64,000 nt of DNA, taken from assembly GCA_040222855.1 (NCBI GenBank), contig JAVKCD010000025.1:682001-746000 (forward strand), read 5' to 3'. Below, in pieces: positions 28,310 through 36,481 of this stretch. The notes under the pieces are model-generated. The model was not told where the DNA came from and ran no database searches. It was given only the letters and a program-made list of their open reading frames with translations. The position numbers and the translations under genes are program-made. Every line of letters begins with the position of its first letter. Positions within the stretch are counted from its first letter, which is position 1. This DNA comes from Phycisphaeraceae bacterium (GTDB lineage: Bacteria; Planctomycetota; Phycisphaerae; Phycisphaerales; Phycisphaeraceae).

Positions 28310-29413
28310 ATGCCCGTTAGCCCCCTGCCCAAGTATGAACAAGTCAAGCAGGCCCTGATCAAAGAGATCAGGTCCGGCCGCTGGGAATCGGGCAACCCCT
28401 TCCCCTCTGAGTCGCAACTGCTTCAGAAGTTCGACGTGAGCCGCCCCACGCTCATCCGCTCCTTGCAGGACCTCGTCCGCGAGGGCTACCTCTACCGCAA
28501 GCAGGGACAGGGCACGTTCATCGCCGATGAGAAACCAGAACAGAAGGAGGCCGCGACGCTAATCCCGGTCTTCGTATCCGCCCACGTCGCCAAACTTACA
28601 GGCGACAAGCAGCTCGTCGAGCTCCACATCCTCGAAGGCATCCAGGCCGGTCTCGCTGAGGCCGGTGCCGATCCTCAGGATGTCGTCGTCCGGCATGCGA
28701 CGCCCGGTCGCCTGGATGGGGCGACCCGCGCTTTTATTGACGACCTGACCGTCGGCACCGCCCTGGTCATCGAACCTTCTTACAACCGCCCGCTCTGGGA
28801 CTACCTCGGCTCCAAGGGCTGGAACGCCTGGAGCCTCAACGAGGCGGTTCCCACAGGCAACTGCGTCTATGTCGATCAGACCGAAGCTGGCTACCTCGCC
28901 ACCAAACACCTCATCGACGCTGGCCGCCAGCGCATCGCGCTGCTCAACGGCCCGCTCGACCAGTTCTGGGGCTTCGGCGCGAGGCTCGACGGCTACCTCC
29001 GTGCCCTCGACGAAGCCGGATTGTCCTATGACGAACGCCTGGTCCGTCAGGCGGACAAGCCGATCGATTCAGAGGCCGGTCGAGCCATGATGTCCGACCT
29101 GCTCAAGCTCGATCAGCGCCCCGACGCCGTCGTCGGCGTCTCCGATGCTAAGGCCATGGGGGCCATCGCCGCCGCGCAGGAAGCCGGCCTGACGATCCCC
29201 GATGACCTGATGTTCACCAGCATCGATAACACCCTCGCCGAGCGATCCGATGTCCCGCTTAGTGCCGTCTCAATGCCCTTCCATGAAGTCGGTCGCCGCG
29301 CCGCCATCCACGCCGTCAAAGCCGATGCCGATCGAAAATCACAGGCTAGCAGCGTTGACGACTGCGAGATCCACACCCATATCTGCCTCAAACCATCGTT
29401 GGTCAAGAGGTAA
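28310..29413 (+). CDS. GntR/LacI-type transcriptional regulator (AraR-like)
   Basis: A DNA-binding repressor of 367 residues joining an N-terminal GntR winged helix (about 8-72, with FPSESQLLQKFDVSRPTLIR) to a C-terminal periplasmic-binding-protein-like sensor (about 85-360, with YVDQTEAGYLATKHLIDAG and DAVVGVSDAKAMG). This is the AraR architecture; such proteins bind a sugar effector. It lies between the two divergent arms of the carbohydrate locus and is the natural candidate for their control. Confidence 0.92.
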   Translation: MPVSPLPKYEQVKQALIKEIRSGRWESGNPFPSESQLLQKFDVSRPTLIRSLQDLVREGYLYRKQGQGTFIADEKPEQKEAATLIPVFVSAHVAKLTGDKQLVELHILEGIQAGLAEAGADPQDVVVRHATPGRLDGATRAFIDDLTVGTALVIEPSYNRPLWDYLGSKGWNAWSLNEAVPTGNCVYVDQTEAGYLATKHLIDAGRQRIALLNGPLDQFWGFGARLDGYLRALDEAGLSYDERLVRQADKPIDSEAGRAMMSDLLKLDQRPDAVVGVSDAKAMGAIAAAQEAGLTIPDDLMFTSIDNTLAERSDVPLSAVSMPFHEVGRRAAIHAVKADADRKSQASSVDDCEIHTHICLKPSLVKR

Positions 29414-29430
29414 CAACCAGTTTCTGTCCT

Positions 29431-29457
29431 GCCGTCTCGTGACGGCCTGCGTTTCTT
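29431..29457 (+). terminator. Terminator after the regulator gene
   Basis: GCCGTC (29431-29436) and GACGGC (29441-29446) form a perfect stem with loop TCGT; a T-rich tail GTTTCTTT follows. It lies 17 bases after the regulator stop. Confidence 0.6.
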
Positions 29458-29497
29458 TCACACCGTTTCAGTTCCACATTTGAGGAGGGTTCGAAAC

Positions 29498-30151
29498 ATG
29501 AGCATCACCAAGCATCTGATCGCAGCGGGAGCGCTGCTGTCCTTGGCCCCGTTGGCCATGGCTGGCACGTTCAAGACCATCACCATCGATGGCGACTACT
29601 CCGACTGGGCCGATGTCCCGGTCCTCGACAGCGATGCCGCGGACAACCCCGGCACGCTGGACATCGCCGACATCCAGATCGCCAACGACAACGACTTCCT
29701 GTACATCCGGTACACCCACCACACGGCGCAGTCGCTGGGCACCTTCATCGCCCTCGACGTGGACAGCAACGTCGGCACCGGCTTTGACGTGTTCGGCCTC
29801 GGCCTTATCGGATCCGAAGCCGGCTGGCAGAACGACTTCCCGTTCACCCAGGACGCCGCCAACTTCAACAACGGCTCCGGGATGTCCGGCGACTTCTTCG
29901 GCTCCGGAGCCGCGTTGCTCGATGATTTCTCGGATGGCTCCAGCAGCGAGTTGGCCATCTCCCTGGACATCACCTTCAATGATGGTGGGGCGCCCGTCTT
30001 CGCCGACGACACGTTCACCATCCTGCTCTGGACCGATCTCGGCCAGGGCGATGTCAACGCACCCGTGACCTACACCCTCGCGGTGCCCGAGCCCGCCTCG
30101 GCCGCGATGGCCCTGGTCGGCCTCGCCGCAGTCGCCGGCCGCCGCCGCTGA
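29498..30151 (+). CDS. CBM9-like domain protein with PEP-CTERM tail
   Basis: An exported protein of 217 residues. Signal peptide about 1-23 (ending MAG), then a single beta-domain beginning IDGDYSDWADVPVL with IANDNDFLYIRYTHH, the pattern of CBM9/DOMON-like carbohydrate-binding domains. The end VPEPASAAMALVGLAAVAG plus RRR is a PEP-CTERM sorting tail handled by an exosortase. GGAGGG nine bases before ATG 29498 fixes the start. Probably a surface sugar-binding protein of the locus. Confidence 0.85.
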   Translation: MSITKHLIAAGALLSLAPLAMAGTFKTITIDGDYSDWADVPVLDSDAADNPGTLDIADIQIANDNDFLYIRYTHHTAQSLGTFIALDVDSNVGTGFDVFGLGLIGSEAGWQNDFPFTQDAANFNNGSGMSGDFFGSGAALLDDFSDGSSSELAISLDITFNDGGAPVFADDTFTILLWTDLGQGDVNAPVTYTLAVPEPASAAMALVGLAAVAGRRR

Positions 30152-30168
30152 TTCGACCATCTCAATCT

Positions 30169-30199
30169 CCCGACCCCTCCCGGTTAACGCCGGGTCGGG
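30169..30199 (+). terminator. Hairpin after the CBM9-like gene
   Basis: CCCGACCC (30169-30176) and GGGTCGGG (30192-30199) are exact reverse complements. No U-tract follows, so it may be a processing or stability element rather than a strict terminator. Confidence 0.5.
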
Positions 30200-30299
30200 T
30201 CCTTGACGGCGACAAGCCGACGGCGCGATGTCCGCGCTGACTTAGCCTGCTTCACCATGTATCCCACGACTCGAAACTGATCTAAGAGGAGCGAATCTC

Positions 30300-31442
30300 A
30301 TGCACCGCATCACCACAGCATCCCTGCTCGCGGCCGCCACCGTGGCGACTCTCAATCCAGCCGCCATGGCCATTACCCTCAGCAACGAGGTCGCCAATGG
30401 CGACATCCTCGTCGATTTCCTGGACCCCTCCGAAGACCGCCGTCTCGGCTGGGAAAGCGTGACCCCATTCCCGAGTGATGATGATGTGGTCGTCCCGCTG
30501 CTGAGCATCGGCTCCATTTCCATCGCCCACGACAGCAACAACTTCTACTTCCGCATGATCATGGACAGCACCGCCGACCCGGTCGCCGACCCAGTCGATG
30601 GCCCATTCCAGTCTTTTTTCAGCTCCCACCACGCCATCTATCTCGACACCGACCAGAATCCCGACACCGGATACCGTGGCGGCGATGGTGACCCCATCGG
30701 CACGCCCGATGACCGCACCCTCCCGATCGGGGCCGATTACTACATCGAGGGCCCCACCCTCTTCCGCTTCGGCAACCTATCCAATCCCGGCGGGGCCAAC
30801 CAGGAACTCTTCAGCTGGGGCACCATCATCCCCTTCGGGTTCATGAACTACGACGACGGTCCGGTCACCGACATCGAGTTCGAGATCCCCAAGTCCAGCC
30901 TGGCGAGCCCCACGGCCTTCGACTTCGTCGCTGTGACCACCAACATCGACTTCTCGCCTCAGGACGTCTACCCGACCTCGCCAGACGAGCCCCTGCTTAG
31001 CCCGCTTGGCGACTTCCTGAGCTACTCGACGGTGGCCGTATCGCTCCCAGGTGACTTCGACAACTCCGGCGTCCTCGACGCCCCCGATGTCGAACTGCTC
31101 ATCGCCGGCTTCGGTAACTCAGCCTTCGACCTCGATGGCGACAACGATGCTGATTCCGCAGACATCGCCTACTGGGTCGAGACCCTCTACGGTTCAAGCA
31201 TCGGCGACGCCAATCTCGATTTTAGCGTCGACCTGATCGACCTCTCGGCACTCGCCAGCGCCTTCGGCGAGCCCGGCAACTACGCCGATGCCGACTTCGA
31301 CGGGTCGGGCGTCGTCGACCTGATCGATCTCTCGCTGCTTGCCACTAACTTCGGCTTCTCGGGCACCCCAGCCCCCGAGCCCGCCAGCCTCGCCATCCTC
31401 GGTCTCGGCGTCGCCGCTCTGGCCCGCCGCCGAACCGCCTGA
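30300..31442 (+). CDS. Secreted dockerin-like PEP-CTERM protein
   Basis: A 380-residue exported protein: signal peptide (about 1-24), a beta-rich domain of about 220 residues I do not recognise (with AIYLDTDQNPDTGYRGGDG), then four Ca-binding-like loops in two pairs (GDFDNSGVLDAPDV, DLDGDNDADSADIA, GDANLDFSVDLIDLS, ADFDGSGVVDLIDLS), a type I dockerin-like module, and the tail PEPASLAILGLGVAALA plus RRR. The first domain may bind sugar, like its CBM9-like neighbour. AGGAG precedes the ATG. Confidence 0.82.
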   Translation: MHRITTASLLAAATVATLNPAAMAITLSNEVANGDILVDFLDPSEDRRLGWESVTPFPSDDDVVVPLLSIGSISIAHDSNNFYFRMIMDSTADPVADPVDGPFQSFFSSHHAIYLDTDQNPDTGYRGGDGDPIGTPDDRTLPIGADYYIEGPTLFRFGNLSNPGGANQELFSWGTIIPFGFMNYDDGPVTDIEFEIPKSSLASPTAFDFVAVTTNIDFSPQDVYPTSPDEPLLSPLGDFLSYSTVAVSLPGDFDNSGVLDAPDVELLIAGFGNSAFDLDGDNDADSADIAYWVETLYGSSIGDANLDFSVDLIDLSALASAFGEPGNYADADFDGSGVVDLIDLSLLATNFGFSGTPAPEPASLAILGLGVAALARRRTA

Positions 31443-31466
31443 TCCTCTCCCCCTCCTATGGGACGT

Positions 31467-31492
31467 TGGCGTGCGCCGAAAGGCGCACGCCA
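31467..31492 (+). terminator. Strong hairpin with GAAA tetraloop
   Basis: TGGCGTGCGCC (31467-31477) and GGCGCACGCCA (31482-31492) make an 11-bp perfect stem closed by GAAA. It lies 24 bases after the stop of the dockerin/PEP-CTERM gene. The tail is CACTTTC rather than a long U-tract. Confidence 0.6.
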
Positions 31493-31528
31493 CACTTTCA
31501 CGAATCATCCCTAGCGTGAGTTCCAACC

Positions 31529-32716
31529 ATGACGAGCGTGACACGAAGTTCTCTCGCGATCGCCGCCCTCTCAGCAGCCCTTGTTGGCCCCGCTAACGCG
31601 GAAGCCCTCGGGATCGTGGTCCCCGCGTACTTCTATCCCTCATCATCCAGCCCGCTGTGGCCCGCGATGAACGACGCCGCCGAGCGTGTTCCGCTGATCG
31701 CCATCATGAACCCCAACAGCGGGCCCGCAGGGTTCATCGACAGCAACTACACCCGTGTCGTCAACGAACTCCGTGCCGCTGGCGGCACCGTGATCGCCTA
31801 CGTCGCCACGACCTACGCCGCCAAGCCCCTAAGCCAGGTCTACGCCGAGATCGACCTGTACAACAGCCAGTACAACCTCGACGGAATCTTCCTCGATGAG
31901 ATGAGCAACACCACCGCTGGCTCGACCGTCGATCACTACGAGAACATCTACAACTACATCAAAGGCGTCGATCCCAACTGGCTGGTGATGGGCAACCCCG
32001 GCACCACCACGCAGGAGGCCTTCATGTCGCGCCCGACCGCCGACAACATCGTGGTCTTCGAGAACTTTGCCAGCAACTACCCCGGCTACAACCCCAGCAA
32101 CTGGAATGCCGATTATCCCCGAGAACGCCTGTCGCACCTGGTCCATACCCAGGGCTCGTCCTCTACCATGCTCGAAAACGTGGAACAGTCTTACGAGCAG
32201 AACGCTGGCTACGTCTATGTCACCAACGATGTCCTCGGTAACCCCTGGGATACGCTCCCCTTCTACTGGGACGAACTCGTTACCGCCGTCGAAACGATCA
32301 ACGCCGGAGCCATCGAAGGCGACTTCAATCTTGATGGCGAACTGAATCTCACCGACCTTGAACTCATCCTTAACAACCCCGGTGCCCCCCGTTACGACGT
32401 TTCGGGCAACGGCATCACCGACAACAATGACGCCATCTTCTGGATCGAGAACCTCCTCGGCTCGCAACGTGGTGACGCCAACCTCGATCGCAAGGTTGAT
32501 CTGGTCGACCTCTCGATCCTCGCTTCCAGTTTCTCTCAGCTGGGCGGGTACCCCGATGGCGACTTCAACTTCTCCGGAGCCGTCAATCTGATCGACCTCT
32601 CGATCCTCGCCTCCAACTTTGGCTTCGACGCCACCACGATCCCCGAACCGAGCGGGGTGCTAATCCTCCTCACACCTGCCCTACTCGCACGCCGACGCAC
32701 GACCTCGTTATCCTGA
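31529..32716 (+). CDS. Spherulin-4 family (GH135-like) secreted hydrolase with dockerin and PEP-CTERM
   Basis: An exported protein of 395 residues. After the signal peptide (about 1-24) comes a spherulin-4-type barrel starting LGIVVPAYFYP, with PLIAIMNPNSGP, GIFLDE (119-124) and VFEN (176-179). Fungal Sph3 of this family (GH135) cleaves the alpha-1,4-GalNAc polymer galactosaminogalactan; as I recall its key residues are an Asp-Glu pair and a Glu about 55 residues later, which would match Asp123-Glu124 and Glu178 here. Dockerin-like repeats (about 264-370) and the tail IPEPSGVLILLTPALLA plus RRR follow. Substrate is inferred. Confidence 0.82.
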   Translation: MTSVTRSSLAIAALSAALVGPANAEALGIVVPAYFYPSSSSPLWPAMNDAAERVPLIAIMNPNSGPAGFIDSNYTRVVNELRAAGGTVIAYVATTYAAKPLSQVYAEIDLYNSQYNLDGIFLDEMSNTTAGSTVDHYENIYNYIKGVDPNWLVMGNPGTTTQEAFMSRPTADNIVVFENFASNYPGYNPSNWNADYPRERLSHLVHTQGSSSTMLENVEQSYEQNAGYVYVTNDVLGNPWDTLPFYWDELVTAVETINAGAIEGDFNLDGELNLTDLELILNNPGAPRYDVSGNGITDNNDAIFWIENLLGSQRGDANLDRKVDLVDLSILASSFSQLGGYPDGDFNFSGAVNLIDLSILASNFGFDATTIPEPSGVLILLTPALLARRRTTSLS

Positions 32717-32744
32717 CAACTCGCACCTTCACCGGGAGTCACCC

Positions 32745-33581
32745 GTGATCCAAGGCATCAGCTACTGGTCCCTCGAACAGGGACTGGCGAACACCCATCC
32801 CCTCGACCGAGCCCTCGACGAAGTCTCCGCAGCAGGATTCAAAGCCCTTGAACTCTGCGTCGGGCCCGAGGGCGTCATCCACCCCAACCTCACCGAGAGC
32901 ACGTGCAGCACGATCCGACAGCAGATCGAAGGCTCGGCGCTCATCGTTGAGACGCTTGCCAGCGGGATGAGTTGGGGATTCAACCCCACCTCCGATGACC
33001 CCGCGACGCGCAAACGAGCCATTGAGCTTCACGCCGGAGCCCTCCGCGTGGCCGGCAAGCTCGGGCTCAAGGGGATGCTCTTCGTCCCCGGCGTCGTCAA
33101 GAGCCCGATCAGCCCCGATCTGATCCGCTACGACCACGCCGTCGACCGGGCCCGAGAAGCTGTAACCCAACTCCTTCCGGTCGCTGAAGAAGCTGGCGTC
33201 GATCTCCTCCTCGAAAACGTCTGGAACGGCCTCTTCTACTCGCCTATCGAGTTCAAAGCCTTCATAGATTCCTTCAATCACCCGCGACTCGGGATCTACT
33301 TCGATACCGGGAATCTGCTCGGCTACCACCAGCACCCGCCTCACTGGATCGAAGTCCTCGGCAAGCGTATCCGCAGGGTCCACGTGAAAGATTTTAAACA
33401 GTCCGTCGGCACCCTCGACGGCTTCTGCGACCTGCTCGAAGGTGATATGCCTTGGGCCGAGACCATGGCCGCCCTTCGCCAGATCGGCTACGAGAAGACC
33501 GTCATCGCCGAGATGATCCCGCACAGCCCCGGGCTTCTAGAACGCACCAGCCAGGCCATGGACAAGATCCTCAAGCTTTAA
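32745..33581 (+). CDS. Sugar phosphate isomerase/epimerase family (TIM barrel)
   Basis: A cytoplasmic xylose-isomerase-like TIM barrel of 278 residues. Candidate metal ligands sit at strand ends: Glu157 (LLLENVW), Asp187 (GIYFDTGN), His213 (RVHVKDF) and Glu256 (VIAEMIP). The start is GTG 32745 with GGGAG six bases upstream. It is followed by a Gfo/Idh gene; such pairs often act together on oxidised (3-keto) sugars, but the substrate is unknown. Confidence 0.87.
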   Translation: MIQGISYWSLEQGLANTHPLDRALDEVSAAGFKALELCVGPEGVIHPNLTESTCSTIRQQIEGSALIVETLASGMSWGFNPTSDDPATRKRAIELHAGALRVAGKLGLKGMLFVPGVVKSPISPDLIRYDHAVDRAREAVTQLLPVAEEAGVDLLLENVWNGLFYSPIEFKAFIDSFNHPRLGIYFDTGNLLGYHQHPPHWIEVLGKRIRRVHVKDFKQSVGTLDGFCDLLEGDMPWAETMAALRQIGYEKTVIAEMIPHSPGLLERTSQAMDKILKL

Positions 33582-33613
33582 TCACACCGCCTCAACCCCA
33601 CGGAGTTATCAAG

Positions 33614-34639
33614 ATGATCAAGGTCGGCGTCTGCGGCCTCGGAATGATGGGTAATACGCACCTGGATGCCTACACCGCCCTGGATGGCGTGGAGGTGGTC
33701 GCCGTCGCCGACGCCGACCCCGATCGCCTCAGCGGGCAGGTCAAGGCCGGTGGGAACATCGAAGGTCAGGCGCAGGGTGGGTTCGACCTCCAGAAGGTCA
33801 AGCGTTACGCCGACGCCGCTGAACTCATCAACGATCCCGACATCGACCTTGTTGATATCTGCCTGCCAACGCCAGCTCACCTGCGTTTTGGCGTGCAGGC
33901 GCTAGACGCGGGCAAACACGTCCTGATCGAGAAGCCCGTCGCACGCAGCACTGAGCAGGCGCAGCAGCTTATTCATGCTGCGAAATCGGCCAAGGGTCTC
34001 TCGATGGTCGCGATGTGCATGCGTTTCTGGCCCGGCTGGACCTGGCTCAAGAAGACGGTCGCGGACAAGCCCTATGGCGATGTGCGCTCTGCGACTTTCC
34101 GCCGCGTCGCCTCTCACCCCGGCGGGGCCTTCTACCTCAACGGCGAAGCGTGTGGCGGGGCTGCCCTGGACCTCCACATCCACGACACTGACTTCATCCA
34201 CCACTGCTTCGGCGTCCCCAATGCCGTGACCAGCCGTGGCTATTCGAGCATCACCAACGAGTTCGACCACATCGCCACGCAGTACCACTACGACCACATC
34301 CCCCTTGTGACTGCCGAGGGCGGATGGGCGATGGCCAAGTCGTTCCCCTTCACGATGCAATACGCCGTGAACTTCGAAAAGGCCACAGCCGTCTTCGACC
34401 TTGCTGCCAAGCACCCCCTGACGGTCTTCCACGCCGACGGTAAGACCGAACCGATCAAGCTTGAGTCCGGTATGGGCTACGAGCTTGAGATCGCTTACTT
34501 CATCGACTGCATCCGCCACGGCAAGACGCCTGATGTCGTCACCGTCAACGATGCTGCGGTGTCTCTCGCGATCGTCGAAGCCGAAATCGAGAGCGCTCGC
34601 ACCGGCAGAACGATCGATGTCGCCGCCACCGTGGCCTGA
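33614..34639 (+). CDS. Gfo/Idh/MocA family oxidoreductase
   Basis: A cytoplasmic NAD(P)-dependent dehydrogenase of 341 residues with GLGMMG (8-13), EKP (106-108) and the catalytic segment DLHIHDTDFIHH. ATG 33614, 32 bases after the isomerase stop, is preceded by GGAG; upstream in-frame codons belong to the overlapping isomerase frame. It shows no export signal, unlike the GH109-type member on the other strand. It probably oxidises a sugar produced in this locus. Confidence 0.9.
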   Translation: MIKVGVCGLGMMGNTHLDAYTALDGVEVVAVADADPDRLSGQVKAGGNIEGQAQGGFDLQKVKRYADAAELINDPDIDLVDICLPTPAHLRFGVQALDAGKHVLIEKPVARSTEQAQQLIHAAKSAKGLSMVAMCMRFWPGWTWLKKTVADKPYGDVRSATFRRVASHPGGAFYLNGEACGGAALDLHIHDTDFIHHCFGVPNAVTSRGYSSITNEFDHIATQYHYDHIPLVTAEGGWAMAKSFPFTMQYAVNFEKATAVFDLAAKHPLTVFHADGKTEPIKLESGMGYELEIAYFIDCIRHGKTPDVVTVNDAAVSLAIVEAEIESARTGRTIDVAATVA

Positions 34640-34655
34640 TCCAGAAGGGCGCAAC

Positions 34656-35768
34656 ATGACCTCGCCACCAGCAGCGTCGATCCAACCCACGCGCCTGCTG
34701 TCTCTCGATGTCTACCGCGGACTCATCATGCTCCTGCTGATGGGCGAGGGCGCGGGTGTCTACTACGCGCTGCACGAGTTCGAGAATCCCATCATCCAGG
34801 CGATCGCCACCCAGTTCACGCACCCGCCAAGCGGGCTGAGCTTCTGGGACACCATCCAACCCGGATTTATGTTCATCGTTGGCGTCGCGATGGCCTTCTC
34901 CATCCGATCGCGACGTGCTAAGGGCGTGTCGTGGGCCAGACTGACCGGCCACTTTGTTAAGCGCTCGATCATTCTCCTTCTCCTGGGTGCCGGACTCCAC
35001 TGCTTCTACGCGATGAGCCTGGTGTGGGAGCTGTGGAATGTCCTCTGTCAGCTCTCGGTCACGATCCTGATCGCTTTTGCGATCTACCGGCTGCCGGTCT
35101 GGTCGCAGTTCATGATCTCCCTGCTGCTGATCCTGGCCACCGACCTGGCGTATCGCTTCATCCACATCGCCCCTTACGACCAGAGCTTTGTGCTCGGCTC
35201 TAACTTCGGTACTTACGTCGATACGCTGGTGATGGGCACGACCAACTCTGACGGCTGGGTCGCTCTCAACGCCATCCCGACCGCGGCGCACACGATCTGG
35301 GGTGTCCTCGCTGGCAAGCTGCTGATCGCGGAGCCGAGTGCGACACGTCGAGTCGTCATGCTGGCTGGCCTCGGCGTGCTGGGCATCATCGTTGGCTACG
35401 CGATGGCGGCCCTCGATATCGCGCCGATCATCAAGCGTATCAGCACCAGCTCGTTCGTCATCGTCTCGGGCGGGTGGTGCGTTCTGGCCCTCGCTCTGTT
35501 CCACGCGGCGATTGACCTCACGGGCTGGCGGAGAGGACTCGGCTTTCTTGTCGTGGTGGGGCTCAACCCCATCACCATCTACATGATTACCGAGGCGCTG
35601 GCCTATGGTTGGCTGCGGCCGCGCGTGGGGATCTTCACGGAAGGTTTCCTGGGACCGATCGGTCTTGCTGGTGCGGCCCTGGCGCTAATGACCGCCTGTG
35701 TGACGTGGTTCGTGCTCTGGTTCATCACATGGTGGCTCGACCGCCACCGCATCTATATCCGTATCTGA
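34656..35768 (+). CDS. DUF5009/HGSNAT-like membrane acyltransferase
   Basis: An integral membrane protein of 370 residues with about ten helices, beginning RLLSLDVYRGLIMLLLMGEG, the hallmark of DUF5009 and of heparan-alpha-glucosaminide N-acetyltransferase relatives. Human HGSNAT moves acetyl from cytosolic acetyl-CoA across the membrane to a terminal glucosamine so that an exo-N-acetylhexosaminidase can act. Here a GH109-type glycosidase is nearby. ATG 34656 has AAGGG upstream. Its stop overlaps the next start (TGATG). The HGSNAT active-site His is not assignable without alignment. Confidence 0.8.
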   Translation: MTSPPAASIQPTRLLSLDVYRGLIMLLLMGEGAGVYYALHEFENPIIQAIATQFTHPPSGLSFWDTIQPGFMFIVGVAMAFSIRSRRAKGVSWARLTGHFVKRSIILLLLGAGLHCFYAMSLVWELWNVLCQLSVTILIAFAIYRLPVWSQFMISLLLILATDLAYRFIHIAPYDQSFVLGSNFGTYVDTLVMGTTNSDGWVALNAIPTAAHTIWGVLAGKLLIAEPSATRRVVMLAGLGVLGIIVGYAMAALDIAPIIKRISTSSFVIVSGGWCVLALALFHAAIDLTGWRRGLGFLVVVGLNPITIYMITEALAYGWLRPRVGIFTEGFLGPIGLAGAALALMTACVTWFVLWFITWWLDRHRIYIRI

Positions 35769-36340
35769 TGTCCGCGAAGACCCCCACCATCAGCGATCCT
35801 GTCTACACGCTTGTGGAAGTGCACGAGATCACGTGCGACCTCGATCAGGACATCCGCCATCTGCTTTGCTCGGCTTTTCCGCACTCCGCGAGCACCTTCG
35901 CACGGACCCGGGCGTGGAACGGCAGCATCGCCCGATGGACCGCGATGCTCACCGACCCTGCGGGCAGGGTCCTGGCGCACGTCGGCGTCGTTGACCGACG
36001 AGCCGTGCTTGATGGTGCCCCGGTACAGCTTGGCGGGATCCAGAACGTCGCGGTTCACCCGAATCTGCAGGGTCAGCGACTCGGCGCGATGCTGATGCAG
36101 CGTATCAGCGATGACCTTGGGACCCTACCAGTTGATGCAGGCCTGCTGTTCTGTTCAATGAATCGTCAGAAGTTCTATGAGCGCTTCGGCTGGGTCGCGA
36201 TGCCCACCCCCCCGCTGTTCACCGATGAGACCGGCAAGCCCGCCATCATGCGCCCCGACACGCTGGCGATGTGGCTCGGCACCGGGCATCCCGCACCGAG
36301 CCAAGGCCAGACCCTCAATCTGCGGGGCCCCGACTGGTAG
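35768..36340 (+). CDS. GNAT family acyltransferase, NodA-like
   Basis: A 190-residue cytoplasmic acyltransferase. The N-terminal half has FARTRAWNGSIARW and RVLAHVGVVDR, then the GNAT acyl-CoA-binding loop region VAVHPNLQGQRLGAMLM (compare Q/R-x-x-G-x-G/A). The layout resembles NodA, which N-acylates de-acetylated chito-oligosaccharides, but the similarity is by eye. Translation is coupled to the DUF5009 gene by TGATG, so both may act on the same amino sugar. Confidence 0.75.
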   Translation: MSAKTPTISDPVYTLVEVHEITCDLDQDIRHLLCSAFPHSASTFARTRAWNGSIARWTAMLTDPAGRVLAHVGVVDRRAVLDGAPVQLGGIQNVAVHPNLQGQRLGAMLMQRISDDLGTLPVDAGLLFCSMNRQKFYERFGWVAMPTPPLFTDETGKPAIMRPDTLAMWLGTGHPAPSQGQTLNLRGPDW

Positions 36341-36481
36341 CCACCCAGTTCCACTACCCCGCTCAGACTCAATCAGAAAACCGGACAACACGAGGCAATA
36401 GGAGAATCCATTGGGCGTTCTCCCCGCCATCGGGCAGACTTTCTGCATGGCCACAGCCACCCCAAGCGGATTCACCCAGCC

